The notes: a model not told the origin generated them from the sequence alone. Shown: positions 42,549 through 52,516, counted from the stretch's first letter. The stretch: 64,000 nucleotides of DNA from Gemmatimonadota bacterium (GCA_009692205.1 SHZR01000001.1:62001-126000); one strand, 5' to 3'. A program made the numbers and translations.

Positions 42549-44425
42549 CGGCCTTCCCCCGGCGGTGACGGGAATCGCCGGCTGTACCAGGGTGCGGGCC
42601 GTCCGGCGCGGAGGTGCTCGAGATACGTCTGGATGGTATCGACCGGGATGCCATGCTTGCGGCGGAGATAGAAGTCCGCGGTCTTGGCCATGATGGGCGC
42701 TGCCATGCTCGATCCGCTCTCGCCGTACTCCACGATCACGGCCACGACGATTTCGGGAGGAGCGCCGGGCGGGCCGGCCATGCCGGCGAACCAAGCGTGG
42801 TTTTGGGCCAGGCCCTGCACGCTCAACGAATTCTGTCCGGTGCCGGTCTTGCCGATCACATCCCAGTGCTCGAGCGCCGTCCCGAAGTGCGCGGTTCCCC
42901 CGGGTGCGGTCACCATCCGCAGGCCCTCCCGAATCGACTCGAGGTGCTCGGGCGCGAGGTTGAGGCTCCATCCCTCGGCGAGTGGAACGCCCTGCGCGAT
43001 GGCGGGAGAGGGAGCCGACCCGTCGCGCGCGAGCGCGAGGTAGAACTGGGCCATCTTGAGCGGCGTTTGCGAGTTCGGGCCCTGTCCGATCGCGAGGTTC
43101 AGCACCTCACCCTGCGTCGGGGAATAGTTGTAGTTCCGATTCCACCAGGCGCGCTCCGAGGGGAAGATGCCCTGGCTCTCCTGCGGCAGATCGACGCCGC
43201 AGCGGCGGCTGAAGCCGATGTCCGTCGCGCGCCGGAGCATGTCGTCGAGCCCGATACGCAGCCCGAGCTGGTAGAAGTAGACGTCGCACGAGTTGCCGAT
43301 CGCTTCCGCGAGCGTCTGCCATCCGTGTCCGGCCGGGTCCCAGCAGCGCCACACCCGGTCGCCGAACCGGAAGGACCCTGTGCACTGAACCTCCATGTGC
43401 TCGTCCGGCATGACGACGCCGAGATCGAGCGCGATGGCGGCGGCCGCGAGCTTCCAGGTCGACGCCGGGGCGTAAAGGCCGAGCACGGAGCGGTCGAAGA
43501 GCGGCTTGCCCTCGTCGGCGATGAGGCCGTCCCACAGATCCTGCTCGATGCCGCCCACGAAAGCATTCGGATCGAACGTCGGCGCCGAGTAGAGCGCGAG
43601 CACTCCGCCGTCCGCCGGGTCGAGCGCCACGACCGCGCCCGACAGCGAGTCCGGGAAGATCGAGTGGATCCACTCCTGCAGCTCGAGATCCAGATTGAGG
43701 ACGAGCTCGCGACCGGCCTCGCCCGCGTCCGTCCGCACCCCCGCGAAGTCACCGACGATCCTGCCGCGCGCGTCGAACTCGACGTACTTGAGGCCCTGCC
43801 TGCCCTGGAGCTGCGCCTCGTATTGTTTCTCGATTCCGGTCTTGCCGACGATCATGCCCCGCGTGTAGCGGTCGCTCGGGAATTCCTCGTCGGCGAGCTC
43901 CTCGGCCGTGACCTCGCCGACGTATCCGAGCACGTGACCGCCCGCCGCCCCAAGCACGTACCTGCGTCGCGGTCGCATCTCCACGTAGACGCCCGGGAAC
44001 TCCGCGCGCCGCTCCTGGATCGCGGACACGACCGCGAACGGCGCGTCCGCGTCGACGACGACCTCGCGACCGAACCGCGACATCGTCGTCAGAACCCGCT
44101 CGACCTCCCTCGCGGGGAGGTCTACGTACTTGGACATGCGGTCGAGGGTCGCGCGCGCTGAGTCGAGCGGCCCCGGCAGCAGGGTAATGGCGTAGCCGGG
44201 CACGTTGTCGGCCAGGATGCGACCTTCCCGGTCGTAGATGATGCCCCGCGGGGTGGGCACGGGCAGCTGACGAATGCGGTTGGACTCGGCGCGCAGCGCC
44301 CACGTGCTCGAGCGCAGCACCTGGATGCGGAAGAACGCGATGCCAAGGACCGCCAGGAAAAGCGCCAACACCACGTACACGCCCGTGGCGCGTCTCTGGC
44401 GCTCGTGGGGGAGGTGCAGGCTCAC
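42545..44425 (-). CDS. mrdA: penicillin-binding protein 2 (elongation transpeptidase)
   Basis: A 626-residue class B PBP crosslinking peptidoglycan in the elongasome. It has one N-terminal membrane helix (GVYVVLALFLAVLGIAFF), a dimerisation domain beginning RIRQLPVPTPRGIIYDREGR, and the transpeptidase with SxxK STWK (Ser322), SCDVYFYQLGLRIG (the SxD form of motif two) and KTGTGQNS. The extracellular pedestal has normal length. It lies between mreD and rodA in the mreBCD-mrdA-rodA order typical of rod-shaped bacteria, with 4-bp overlaps on both sides. Confidence 0.96.
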   Translation of the reverse strand: MSLHLPHERQRRATGVYVVLALFLAVLGIAFFRIQVLRSSTWALRAESNRIRQLPVPTPRGIIYDREGRILADNVPGYAITLLPGPLDSARATLDRMSKYVDLPAREVERVLTTMSRFGREVVVDADAPFAVVSAIQERRAEFPGVYVEMRPRRRYVLGAAGGHVLGYVGEVTAEELADEEFPSDRYTRGMIVGKTGIEKQYEAQLQGRQGLKYVEFDARGRIVGDFAGVRTDAGEAGRELVLNLDLELQEWIHSIFPDSLSGAVVALDPADGGVLALYSAPTFDPNAFVGGIEQDLWDGLIADEGKPLFDRSVLGLYAPASTWKLAAAAIALDLGVVMPDEHMEVQCTGSFRFGDRVWRCWDPAGHGWQTLAEAIGNSCDVYFYQLGLRIGLDDMLRRATDIGFSRRCGVDLPQESQGIFPSERAWWNRNYNYSPTQGEVLNLAIGQGPNSQTPLKMAQFYLALARDGSAPSPAIAQGVPLAEGWSLNLAPEHLESIREGLRMVTAPGGTAHFGTALEHWDVIGKTGTGQNSLSVQGLAQNHAWFAGMAGPPGAPPEIVVAVIVEYGESGSSMAAPIMAKTADFYLRRKHGIPVDTIQTYLEHLRAGRPAPWYSRRFPSPPGEGR

Positions 44426-44901
44426 AGCTGCTCCCCGGTCCTTCCGGTGAGGCTCAATAGCACGATGCCGACGAGCGCCGCGTAGGCCGCGGCCACGATG
44501 CCCTGGAGCAGCACCTCCTGCGCGAACGGCTGGCGCAGCTCCTCACCGATCATCAGCCAGTGGAGCAAGTCGCGCATCCACTTCCCCGCGAAGAAGTATG
44601 AGATCACGAACAAGCGCGAGTCGCCCAGGAAGAGATCCCTCATGAACGCGCCCACGATCCCGATCGCGGCCATGGTCACCCCGTTCGCGCCGAACGCAAG
44701 CACCCCCAGCGCGTCCTCCAGGAGCCCGAACGCCAGGCCGACCGCCGCAGCCGCTCCGACGCCGACCTCCCTCGAGGCCAGAAGCAGCCCAATCGTCAGG
44801 AGGTCGGGCGCCCCTCGGCCGAAGCCGAGCCCAAGGTGCAGGACAAAGTGGGCGACGACCAACCCCCCGACCAGGACCCACGTTCCCCAAGACCGGCCCA
44901 C
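44422..44901 (-). CDS. mreD: rod-shape-determining membrane protein MreD
   Basis: A 159-residue integral membrane protein with four or five helices, normal for MreD, which links MreBC to the elongasome. It is poorly conserved in sequence, so the call relies on position, length and hydropathy. I placed the start at the GTG at 44901, three bases past the mreC stop, giving VGRSWGTWVLVGGLVVAHF. Upstream in-frame extension is Gly/Arg-rich and reads through mreC. The stop overlaps mrdA as ATGA. Confidence 0.85.
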   Translation of the reverse strand: MGRSWGTWVLVGGLVVAHFVLHLGLGFGRGAPDLLTIGLLLASREVGVGAAAAVGLAFGLLEDALGVLAFGANGVTMAAIGIVGAFMRDLFLGDSRLFVISYFFAGKWMRDLLHWLMIGEELRQPFAQEVLLQGIVAAAYAALVGIVLLSLTGRTGEQL

Positions 44902-44903
44902 GG

Positions 44904-45803
44904 CTACGGCCCGGGAACCCGGGCAGCCCCCGTGGGCGCCGCGGAGACCGGGTCTACGCCCGGCTCCGCCACCCACAGGTCCGCCACGTCCGTGCCGCCC
45001 GCCACGGTCTCCACGAGCACATGGGTGACCGAGCCCAGGTCCACCATGGGGCGGAGCCAGTAGCTCTTCCGCCAGGACCCCTGCACCTCGGCAGTGGCGT
45101 CGATCCGACCGATGGGGATCCCACGGGGGAGGAGGCCGGCCAGTCCGCTCGTGACCACCAGGCTCCCCGGGGGAATCGCCTCGTGGTAGGCGGTGCCGTT
45201 GAGCAGGAGACGGTCCTCCTCCCGGAACTCGCCCCGCACGTTCTCGACGAGCCCGTACATGCCCCCGTCCACCAGCATGGCGCTCGCGCGGAAGTCCGGG
45301 TGCGTCCAGTCCATGCCCACGGCGTTGCGCTCGCGCACCTCGAGAATCCGGCCCACGAGTCCGCGCGCGCTCACCACCGGGGCTCCCTCGGCCACACCGT
45401 CGTTCGCGCCTACGTCGACGAGGAACATGCTCTCGGACCCGGGGGTCCCGGGCCGAAGCACCGTGGCGGGGAGGAAGCGCGGTCCGGCGCGCTCCGCCAA
45501 GCCCAGCAGCTCGCGGAGGCCGCGGTTCTCGTCGGCGAGCGCGGACAGAGTCGAGGTAACCGCGACGAGCGAGTCCATCTCCGACTGGAGAAAGTCGATT
45601 TCGTCGGCGCGCGTCCGCCTATCGGTGAGGCGCTCCTGCATCGCGATGAAGGGCGCGAGCGCGCTGGCCTGCAGCGTGACCGCGATCTGCTGCTGGAAGC
45701 CGTCCGACATATACGGGATCGCCAGCGCGAGAATCATGATCCCCGCGGCGAACATGACCTGGTGCCGTGCCCCGGGGGTCTCCGGCTCAGGCCCGTATGG
45801 CAC
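44904..45803 (-). CDS. mreC: rod-shape-determining protein MreC
   Basis: A 299-residue bitopic protein: N-terminal helix (VMFAAGIMILALAIPYM), a coiled coil (near 60-95, ENRGLRELLGLAERA) and two beta domains with VSARGLVGRILEVRERNAV and VTSGLAGLLPRGIPIGRID, the family signature. MreC fibres bind PBP2 in the periplasm and activate it. The Ala/Pro-rich C-terminal tail is variable. It lies 12 bp downstream of mreB and next to mreD. Confidence 0.94.
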   Translation of the reverse strand: MPYGPEPETPGARHQVMFAAGIMILALAIPYMSDGFQQQIAVTLQASALAPFIAMQERLTDRRTRADEIDFLQSEMDSLVAVTSTLSALADENRGLRELLGLAERAGPRFLPATVLRPGTPGSESMFLVDVGANDGVAEGAPVVSARGLVGRILEVRERNAVGMDWTHPDFRASAMLVDGGMYGLVENVRGEFREEDRLLLNGTAYHEAIPPGSLVVTSGLAGLLPRGIPIGRIDATAEVQGSWRKSYWLRPMVDLGSVTHVLVETVAGGTDVADLWVAEPGVDPVSAAPTGAARVPGP

Positions 45804-45815
45804 GCCGCGGCTCCG

Positions 45816-46862
45816 CTATTGGACGAGAACCGACCGGTACTTCACCATGTCGTCGAGGATGCGACCCGCGCCCCTCACCACGCACGTGAGCGGCTCTTCG
45901 TCGACGTGGATCGGAAGGTTGGTCTCGTGCTGGAGCAGCCGGTCGAGTCCGCGGATGAGCGCGCCGCCACCCGTCATGACGATGCCGCGGTCGACGATGT
46001 CGGAGGAGAGCTCGGGAGGCGTGATCTCGAGCGCGCGCCGCACGGCCTCCACGATCGCCTGGATCGGTTCCTGGATACACTCGCGGACCTCCTGCGAGTG
46101 GACCGCGACGGTCTTGGGGATCCCGGAGACGAGGTCGCGTCCCTTCACTTCCATCTCGCGCTCTTCGCCGAAGTCGAACGCGGAGCCGATCTGGATCTTG
46201 ATCGCCTCCGCGGTGGGCTCGCCGATGAGGAGGTTGTAGTTCTTGCGCAGGAACGTCACGATCGCCGTGTCGAGCTCGTCGCCGCCGACGCGGATCGAGG
46301 CATTCGACACGATACCCGAGAGCGCGATCACGGCGATCTCCGTCGTGCCGCCGCCGATGTCGATGACCATGTTGCCGGTCGGTGTCTCGACCGGTAGCCC
46401 CACGCCGATCGCGGCGGCCATGGGCTCGTCCACCATGTAGACGTTCTTGGCGCCGGCCGACATCGCGGAAGACCGGACCGCCCGCCTCTCGAGCTCGGTG
46501 ATCCCGGACGGCACGCCCACGACCACGCGCGGCTTGATGCGGAAGATGCGCTTGGCGGTCACCTGCTTGAGGAAGTGGCGGAGCATCATCTCCGTCACGT
46601 CCACGTCGGCGATGACCCCGTCCTTGAGCGGCCGGATCGCCTGGATGCCCTCCGGCGTACGCCCGAGCATGCGCTTCGCCTCGAGCCCGATGCCCATGAT
46701 GCGCCGGCTTCCTCGCTCGACGGCAACGACCGACGGCTCGTTCAGGACGATGCCCTCACCCTTCACGTATATGAGGGTGTTGGCGGTGCCCAGATCGACG
46801 GCGATGTCGTTCACCGGGACGAGTCGCCCCGAGTTCAACCAACTACTCAGTTCGGCCAGCAA
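45816..46862 (-). CDS. mreB: rod-shape-determining actin-like protein MreB
   Basis: A 348-residue bacterial actin that orients cell-wall insertion. Actin-fold nucleotide motifs are visible: [20 protein letters not shown] near 20-39, [53 protein letters not shown] and [16 protein letters not shown]-type stretch near 305-320. Length is normal. The organism is therefore likely rod-shaped. A 93-bp gap separates it from dut upstream, so a promoter of its own is possible, but I could not define one. Confidence 0.97.
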   Translation of the reverse strand: MLAELSSWLNSGRLVPVNDIAVDLGTANTLIYVKGEGIVLNEPSVVAVERGSRRIMGIGLEAKRMLGRTPEGIQAIRPLKDGVIADVDVTEMMLRHFLKQVTAKRIFRIKPRVVVGVPSGITELERRAVRSSAMSAGAKNVYMVDEPMAAAIGVGLPVETPTGNMVIDIGGGTTEIAVIALSGIVSNASIRVGGDELDTAIVTFLRKNYNLLIGEPTAEAIKIQIGSAFDFGEEREMEVKGRDLVSGIPKTVAVHSQEVRECIQEPIQAIVEAVRRALEITPPELSSDIVDRGIVMTGGGALIRGLDRLLQHETNLPIHVDEEPLTCVVRGAGRILDDMVKYRSVLVQ

Positions 46863-46955
46863 GGGTCGTTGGATGTGAGGCGAATCGGGGCGTGGGAGCG
46901 ATGAACATACGTTTACCTACGGGGCGATGCCAGCTTTCGCGCCACGGGGCGCCTG

Positions 46956-47411
46956 TTAGGACACGCCCGTACTGCCGAAGCCGCCTTCCCCGCGGCGGGT
47001 CTCGGACAGCCGCTCGGCGAGCACGATGTCCGGCGCCTCGAACCGCGCGAACACCAGCTGCGCGATCCGTTCTCCGCGCCCAAGCGTCACCGCCTCGGGC
47101 CCGAGGTTCTGCATGATGATGCGCAGCTCGCCGCGGTAGTCGGGATCGATGGTGCCCGGGCTGTTCGGGAGCGTGATCCCGTGCTTGAGCGCGAGCCCCG
47201 ATCGAGGGCGCACCTGGCACTCGATCCCTTCCGGAAGCTCCATCTGGAGGCCGGTGGCCACCAGCCGGATCTCCCCGGGGCGGAGCGTCACGCTCTCTTC
47301 CGCACAGCGGACGTCATAGCCGGCCGCGTGCGGGGTCGCGCGCTCCGGCAGCGGCAGGTCCGGGTTCGTAGCCAACCGGGTGAAGCGGACCTCGAACGAG
47401 CCCCCGCTCAC
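46956..47411 (-). CDS. dut: deoxyuridine 5'-triphosphate nucleotidohydrolase (dUTPase)
   Basis: A 151-residue trimeric dUTPase hydrolysing dUTP to dUMP and pyrophosphate, keeping uracil out of DNA. All five motifs can be traced: HAAGYDVRCAEE, CQVRPRSGLALKHGI, NSPGTIDPDYRGEL, RGERIAQLVF and the C-terminal GEGGFGSTG arm. The GTG at 47411 overlaps the ald stop as GTGA, which fixes the start. Longer frames upstream read through ald. Confidence 0.95.
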   Translation of the reverse strand: MSGGSFEVRFTRLATNPDLPLPERATPHAAGYDVRCAEESVTLRPGEIRLVATGLQMELPEGIECQVRPRSGLALKHGITLPNSPGTIDPDYRGELRIIMQNLGPEAVTLGRGERIAQLVFARFEAPDIVLAERLSETRRGEGGFGSTGVS

Positions 47412-48538
47412 GCGAGCGCGGGCCCCAGAAGCACGTCGTCCACGCTCTTGCACGGGAGGCCGAACGCCTCCGCTACGCCTGCATACGTCACATGGCCTCC
47501 CGCGATATTGACGCCCTTCTTGAGCGCCGGATCCGCGGCGCACGCCCGCTTCCATCCTTTGCCGGCGAGCGCCATCGCGTAGGGCAGAGTGGCGTTCGTG
47601 AGGGCGAGCGTGCTCGTCCTCGGCACACCACCCGGCATGTTCGCCACGCCGTAGTGGATGACCCCGCTGACGGTATAGACCGGGTCGTGGTGCGTCGTCG
47701 GCCGTATCGTCTCGACGCAGCCTCCCTGGTCCACCGCGACGTCGACGATGACCGTACCCGGGCGCATCAGCGCGAGGTCGCCTTCGGTGATGAGGCTCGG
47801 CGCCTTCGCCCCGGGAATGAGCACCGCGCCGATGATCACGTCCGCATCCTCCACCTGCTTGCGGATCGCGTACCGCGTGCTGAACAGCGTGTGCACGTTC
47901 GCGGGCATCACGTCGTCGAGGTAGCGCAGTCGCTCGAGGTCGATGTCCATGATGGCGACGCGAGCGCCGAGCCCCGCGGCCACCTTGGCGGCGTTGGTGC
48001 CGACCACGCCGCCGCCGAGGATGAGCACCTTACCCGGAAGCACGCCCGGCACACCCCCGAGCAGCACGCCGAGCCCGCCCTGCGGACGCTCGAGGTACTT
48101 GGCGCCCTCCTGCACGGCCATGCGGCCTGCGATCTCGCTCATCGGCGTGAGCAGCGGCAGCTGGCCCGTGGGCAGCTCGACCGTCTCGTAGGCGATCGCC
48201 ACCGCGCCGGAGTCGATCACCGCGCGCGTCAGTTCGTGGGACGCGGCGAAGTGGAAATACGTGAAGATGACCTGGCCGCTCTTCATCCGCGGCCACTCCG
48301 GCAGCGTCGGCTCCTTGACCTTCATGATCATCTCGGCCGCGGACCAAATGTCGGCGGCGGAGTCGATCGGGCGGGCGCCGACCTTCTCGTAGTAATCGTC
48401 GGTGAAGCCGCTCCCGAGCCCGGCCCCCCTCTCGATGATCACCTGATGGCCCGAGCGAATGAGCATCTCCGCTCCCGCCGGTGTGACGGCTACGCGGTAC
48501 TCGTCCGCCTTGATCTCCTTGGGGATGCCGATGAGCAT
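47408..48538 (-). CDS. ald: alanine dehydrogenase
   Basis: A 376-residue NAD-dependent dehydrogenase interconverting L-alanine and pyruvate plus ammonia. It begins MLIGIPKEIKADEYRVAVTP with the pyruvate-binding Arg, and has KVKEPTLPEWPRMKSGQVIF and the NAD-binding VLILGGGVVGTNAAKVAAGL. The C-terminal lobe has VDVAVDQGGCVETIRPTTHH. Family length. dut is coupled behind it and the M16 peptidase gene precedes it by 13 bp. The two enzymes have no metabolic link to pnp, so operon membership is probably packing. Confidence 0.96.
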   Translation of the reverse strand: MLIGIPKEIKADEYRVAVTPAGAEMLIRSGHQVIIERGAGLGSGFTDDYYEKVGARPIDSAADIWSAAEMIMKVKEPTLPEWPRMKSGQVIFTYFHFAASHELTRAVIDSGAVAIAYETVELPTGQLPLLTPMSEIAGRMAVQEGAKYLERPQGGLGVLLGGVPGVLPGKVLILGGGVVGTNAAKVAAGLGARVAIMDIDLERLRYLDDVMPANVHTLFSTRYAIRKQVEDADVIIGAVLIPGAKAPSLITEGDLALMRPGTVIVDVAVDQGGCVETIRPTTHHDPVYTVSGVIHYGVANMPGGVPRTSTLALTNATLPYAMALAGKGWKRACAADPALKKGVNIAGGHVTYAGVAEAFGLPCKSVDDVLLGPALA

Positions 48539-48551
48539 CGGTGTGTTCCTC

Positions 48552-49811
48552 CTACTCGGGTCCGAGCCGCAGCTCGAACTGACGGCGGGGGTCGAAATAC
48601 TCGGCCACCCTCAGAACGTCCTCGCGCGTGACCGCGTCGATCTTGGCCAATAGGCCGTCGAGGCCGAGGAGGGGCTCTTCGTGGAGCGCGAAGCCCGCGA
48701 GCCTGTGCAGCCGCGAGCCGGTGGACTCCAGCGAGATCATCACCTGGCCCTTCACCTGGCGCTTCACCTGCTCGAGCTCCGCCTCGGGGAGGCCCTCGCC
48801 CACGACGCGGCGGAGCTCGTCACGTACGGCCGCCGCGGCCTTGTCCGCCGTCGCGGGCCGCGTGCCCACATAGACGCCCGAGACGCCCGACAGGCTGTAG
48901 AAGCCCTGATACGTGAAGACCGAATAGCACAACGCGAGCTCTTCTCGGACCCTCTGGAAGAGCCTCGAACTCATTCCGCCCCCCAGCGCGGTGGAAAGGA
49001 GCACGAGCGCGTGCCGATCCGGGTGCGCGTGGCCGGGCACGTCGGTCCCGAAGACGATGTGCGTCTGGGCCGAGTCCCGTGGCAGGCTCCGTGCCCCCGA
49101 CGCCGTTCCGGCAGGCGGCGCAATGGCTCCCGGCCCCGCGCCCTGTGGGGCCGAACCGAACAGGTCCTCCACGCGTTTCCTGAAGTCCTCCGGGTCCACG
49201 TTGCCCGCTGCCGCGACGATGAGGCTCGGCGCGGCGTAGCGCGCGGTGTGCAGCTCGCGAAGACGATTGGCGCTCATTCCGCTCACCGAGTCCTTCGTGC
49301 CGAGGATGGAGCGCCCGTAGGGATGCCCTCCCCAGAGACTCTCGGCGTGCAACTCGAAGACGAGGTCGTCCGGCGTGTCCTCTACCTGGGCGATCTCCTC
49401 GAGCACGACTTCCCGCTCGAGGTCGAGGTCTGCCTGCTCGATCCGGGGCTTGAGCACCAGGTCGGCGAGCACATCGAGCGCCTCGGGGACGTGCTCGTCG
49501 AGCACGCGCGCCTGATAGCTCGTGTGCTCGCGGCTGGTGTAGGCGTCGAGCGAGCCGCCCAGACCTTCGAGCGCCACCGCGATCTCCGCGGCGGTCCTGC
49601 GCTCCGTGCCCTTGAACACCATGTGCTCGAGCAGGTGGCTCGCGCCCGTGTCGATCTCGGACTCGTGCGCGGAGCCCTGCCGCACCCACACCCCGACAGC
49701 CGCCGACCGCACCCCTGGAATGTGCTCGCTCAGGACCTGGACGCCGTTTTCAAGCGACGTCCAGGCCATCGCGTCCGCGCCCTCGGCCGGACGAGGCGAG
49801 CGGTCGATCAT
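48552..49811 (-). CDS. M16-family zinc peptidase (insulinase/processing-protease type)
   Basis: A zinc peptidase with the inverted motif HxxEH in ASHLLEHMVFKGTERRTAAE and the distal Glu in VVLEEIAQVEDTPDDLVFEL. A second, non-catalytic M16 domain follows the Gly-rich linker. Relatives are soluble or peripheral peptidases of unknown native substrate. In many bacteria such a gene directly follows pnp, as here, with a 10-bp gap. Several starts are possible (49850, 49811, 49769), none with a clear ribosome site. I used 49811 because it begins between the pnp stop and the conserved core. Confidence 0.88.
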   Translation of the reverse strand: MIDRSPRPAEGADAMAWTSLENGVQVLSEHIPGVRSAAVGVWVRQGSAHESEIDTGASHLLEHMVFKGTERRTAAEIAVALEGLGGSLDAYTSREHTSYQARVLDEHVPEALDVLADLVLKPRIEQADLDLEREVVLEEIAQVEDTPDDLVFELHAESLWGGHPYGRSILGTKDSVSGMSANRLRELHTARYAAPSLIVAAAGNVDPEDFRKRVEDLFGSAPQGAGPGAIAPPAGTASGARSLPRDSAQTHIVFGTDVPGHAHPDRHALVLLSTALGGGMSSRLFQRVREELALCYSVFTYQGFYSLSGVSGVYVGTRPATADKAAAAVRDELRRVVGEGLPEAELEQVKRQVKGQVMISLESTGSRLHRLAGFALHEEPLLGLDGLLAKIDAVTREDVLRVAEYFDPRRQFELRLGPE

Positions 49812-49821
49812 GATGGGGTGG

Positions 49822-51957
49822 CTACTTCGCCGCCTCGGCGTTCGAACCATCGCCAGCGGCCAACGCGTCCTCCGCCAACGCCGCCTTACGGGAGAGCCGC
49901 AGCCTGCCCTTCTCGTCGATCGACAGGAGCTTCACCCGAGTGATGTCGCCCTTCTTGAGGACATCCTCGGTCTTCTCCGTCCGACCCTCGCGCAGCTCGG
50001 AGATGTGGCAGAGGCCTTCCGTGCCGGGCATGATCTCGACGAACGCTCCGAAGGTCGTCGTATTCTTGACCGGGCCCTCGTAGATGCGCCCGATCTCGGG
50101 ATCCTTCACGATCGCCTCGATCATCTCGCGGGCGCGTGCTCCCGCCTCGCCCGAGACCGCTGCGATCTTGACCAGCCCCGAGTCGTCGATGTCGATCGTC
50201 GCGCCCGACTCCTCCTGGATGGCTCGGATCGTCTTGCCCTTCGGCCCGATGATCTCTCCGATCTTCTCCGGGTTGATCTGGATGGAGATGATCCGCGGAG
50301 CGTACTGCGACAGGTCGCTCCTGGGCTCCGAGAGCGCCTGACCCATCAGGTCGAGGATGCGCAGGCGGCCCGTGCGGGCGCGCTCGAGCGCCTCTTTCAG
50401 GATCTTCTCGTTCATCCCCTCGATCTTGATGTCCATCTGGATCGAGGTGATGCCCTTCCGCGTACCGGCGACCTTGAAGTCCATGTCGCCGAGCGCATCC
50501 TCGAGGCCGAGGATGTCGGTCAGGACGGCGACCTCGTCGCCCTCCTTGATGAGTCCCATCGCCACGCCGGCGCACGGCGCCTTCACCGGCACGCCTGCGT
50601 CCATGAGCGCGAGCGACGCGCCGCAGACCGTCGCCATGGACGATGAGCCGTTCGACTCGAGGATGTCGGAAACGATGCGGATCGTGTACGGGAAGGCATC
50701 GTAGGGCGGGAGCAGCGACTGAATCGCTCGCTCGGCGAGGTTCCCATGACCGATCTCACGCCGCGACGTGCCGCGGAACGGACGCGCTTCGCCCACCGAG
50801 AACGGTGGGAAGTTGTAGTGGAGCATGAACGACTTCGTGACTTCCTCGCGCGAATCGATCGAGTCGATGCGCTGCTCGTCCCGCGACGTTCCGAGCGTCA
50901 CGACCGCGAGCGCCTGCGTCTGGCCGCGCGTGAAGAGCGCCGACCCGTGCGTGCGTGGAAGTACGCCGACCTCGGACGTGATCGGGCGGATGTCGTCGAG
51001 CCCACGGCCGTCGGCGCGCTCACCCTTGCTGAGGATCTGGCGGCGCATCGTCTTCTTCTCGATCGAGCGCAGGATCTCGCCGACCGCGTGGGCGTGCGAC
51101 GCGAACTCCGAGTCTTCGTCCGTCAGCGTGCTGACGACGTCTTCCGTCACCGCGGCCATGGCCTGGTTACGCTCCTGCTTGTCGCTGAGCGTGAGCGCCT
51201 CGGTGACGCGCGCCGAGGCCAGCGCTTCGACCTTGGCGCGCAGTGTGGCGTCGGGCTCCACAGGGCTCCACTGCATGTCGGGAACGCTGTGCGCACCGAT
51301 GAGCTCCACCTGCAGCGCACAGAGCTCCTTGATCGCCTGGTGTCCGACCTGGAGCGCTTCGAGGATCTCCGCCTCCGGCACCTCGATCGCGGCACCCTCG
51401 ACCATCGTGAGAGCCTCGGCTGTGCCCGCGACTACGATGTCGACGTCCGAGTACTGAAGCTGCTGGAATGTCGGGTTGATCAGCCAGGTGTCCTTGATGC
51501 GTCCCACGCGCACCGCGGCCACCGGCGCGCTGAACGGAACCTTGGACATGCAGAGCGCGACGGAGGCGCCGACCAGCGCGAGCACGTCGGCATCGTTCTC
51601 CTGGTCGGCCGACAGGATGAAGCACGCGATCTGCGTCTCGTGCATGAATCCGTCGGGAAAGAGCGGCCGAATGGGCCGGTCGATCTGCCGCGCCGAGAGG
51701 ATCTCCTTCTCGCTCGGGCGACCTTCGCGCTTGAAGAATCCGCCCGGAATCTTGCCCGCCGCGTACGTCCTCTCGCGGTACTCGATCGTCAGCGGGAAGA
51801 ACGGCAACTTCGTCGGTTTGTCGTCCACCGTCACGGCGCAAAGCACGACCGTGTCACCGTACTGCACCAAACAGGCGCCGTGCGCGAGCTTGGCCATGCG
51901 GCCAACCTCCAGCGACAGCGTGCGGCCAGCGAACTGGCGCTCCAATCTTTGAATCAT
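49822..51957 (-). CDS. pnp: polyribonucleotide nucleotidyltransferase (PNPase)
   Basis: A 711-residue trimeric 3'-5' phosphorolytic exonuclease for mRNA turnover. Two RNase PH domains have GRPSEKEILSARQIDRPIRP and RGTSRREIGHGNLAERAIQS. A KH domain (IGEIIGPKGKTIRAIQEE near 560-577) and S1 domain (AFVEIMPGTEGLCHISEL near 630) follow. The order pnp after rpsO is classical. A GC hairpin in the leader (about 52075) is compatible with RNase III autocontrol seen in E. coli, which is only inference here. The C-terminal tail is short. Confidence 0.97.
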   Translation of the reverse strand: MIQRLERQFAGRTLSLEVGRMAKLAHGACLVQYGDTVVLCAVTVDDKPTKLPFFPLTIEYRERTYAAGKIPGGFFKREGRPSEKEILSARQIDRPIRPLFPDGFMHETQIACFILSADQENDADVLALVGASVALCMSKVPFSAPVAAVRVGRIKDTWLINPTFQQLQYSDVDIVVAGTAEALTMVEGAAIEVPEAEILEALQVGHQAIKELCALQVELIGAHSVPDMQWSPVEPDATLRAKVEALASARVTEALTLSDKQERNQAMAAVTEDVVSTLTDEDSEFASHAHAVGEILRSIEKKTMRRQILSKGERADGRGLDDIRPITSEVGVLPRTHGSALFTRGQTQALAVVTLGTSRDEQRIDSIDSREEVTKSFMLHYNFPPFSVGEARPFRGTSRREIGHGNLAERAIQSLLPPYDAFPYTIRIVSDILESNGSSSMATVCGASLALMDAGVPVKAPCAGVAMGLIKEGDEVAVLTDILGLEDALGDMDFKVAGTRKGITSIQMDIKIEGMNEKILKEALERARTGRLRILDLMGQALSEPRSDLSQYAPRIISIQINPEKIGEIIGPKGKTIRAIQEESGATIDIDDSGLVKIAAVSGEAGARAREMIEAIVKDPEIGRIYEGPVKNTTTFGAFVEIMPGTEGLCHISELREGRTEKTEDVLKKGDITRVKLLSIDEKGRLRLSRKAALAEDALAAGDGSNAEAAK

Positions 51958-52066
51958 GTGACTCTACTCTCTTCGGTTATGGGCCGATTCTTCAACGGCC
52001 GCAGGTGTGTTGGCCGAAGCGTCGAGTGCACGGAGGAGAGAGCGACCGCCGCCGGGGCACGGGGCA

Positions 52067-52083
52067 CCCACGCAAAGCGTGGG
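52067..52083 (-). promoter_or_regulatory. perfect 7-bp hairpin in pnp leader
   Basis: In the rpsO-pnp intergenic region (51958-52170) the minus strand reads CCCACGCTTTGCGTGGG, a perfect seven-base stem with a three-base TTT loop. No T-run follows, so it is not a standard terminator. In E. coli a hairpin at this place is cut by RNase III to control pnp, so the position is suggestive, but the sequences are unrelated. The rest of the interval shows nothing else I recognise. Confidence 0.4.
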
Positions 52084-52170
52084 ACCCGTGGGCCCGATTC
52101 TGCGGCTATGGTGTAGGCCGTCTCCCGCCCGAGGCGCACGAACGCGTCCGGATGGACCCTCAAAGGGCCA

Positions 52171-52431
52171 CTAGTGCCGAAGCCCGAGGTCGGCGATCAG
52201 TGCACGGTACCGAGCGACGTCTGTGCGCTTCAGATACTCGAGGAGGCGGCGCCGTCTGCCGACCATCTTCAGCAGACCGAGGCGGCCGTGGTGATCCTTC
52301 CCGTGCGTATCGAAGTGGGGCCGGAGGTCGGCGATGCGAGCGGTGATCAGCGCGACCTGGACCGCGGCGCTTCCACGATCTTTGTCGTGGAGCTGGTACT
52401 TCTGGATAACGTTGTTCTTGTCGACGGCCAT
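52171..52431 (-). CDS. rpsO: 30S ribosomal protein S15
   Basis: An 86-residue S15 (usually 88-89). S15 binds the central domain of 16S rRNA early in 30S assembly. Visible family stretches are [40 protein letters not shown] and [20 protein letters not shown]. The ATG at 52431 gives [12 protein letters not shown]; a GGAGG stretch lies 11 bases upstream. It lies between ribF and pnp with a clear gap on both sides, so it may have its own promoter. Confidence 0.95.
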   Translation of the reverse strand: MAVDKNNVIQKYQLHDKDRGSAAVQVALITARIADLRPHFDTHGKDHHGRLGLLKMVGRRRRLLEYLKRTDVARYRALIADLGLRH

Positions 52432-52516
52432 GTGGCGTCGTGCCTCCGCGAGAGTCAGTCGCTGCAAGGGAAGCGTGGAATGTCCGCTAAAGCGGACACT
52501 TTGATAGCCGGGGAAG

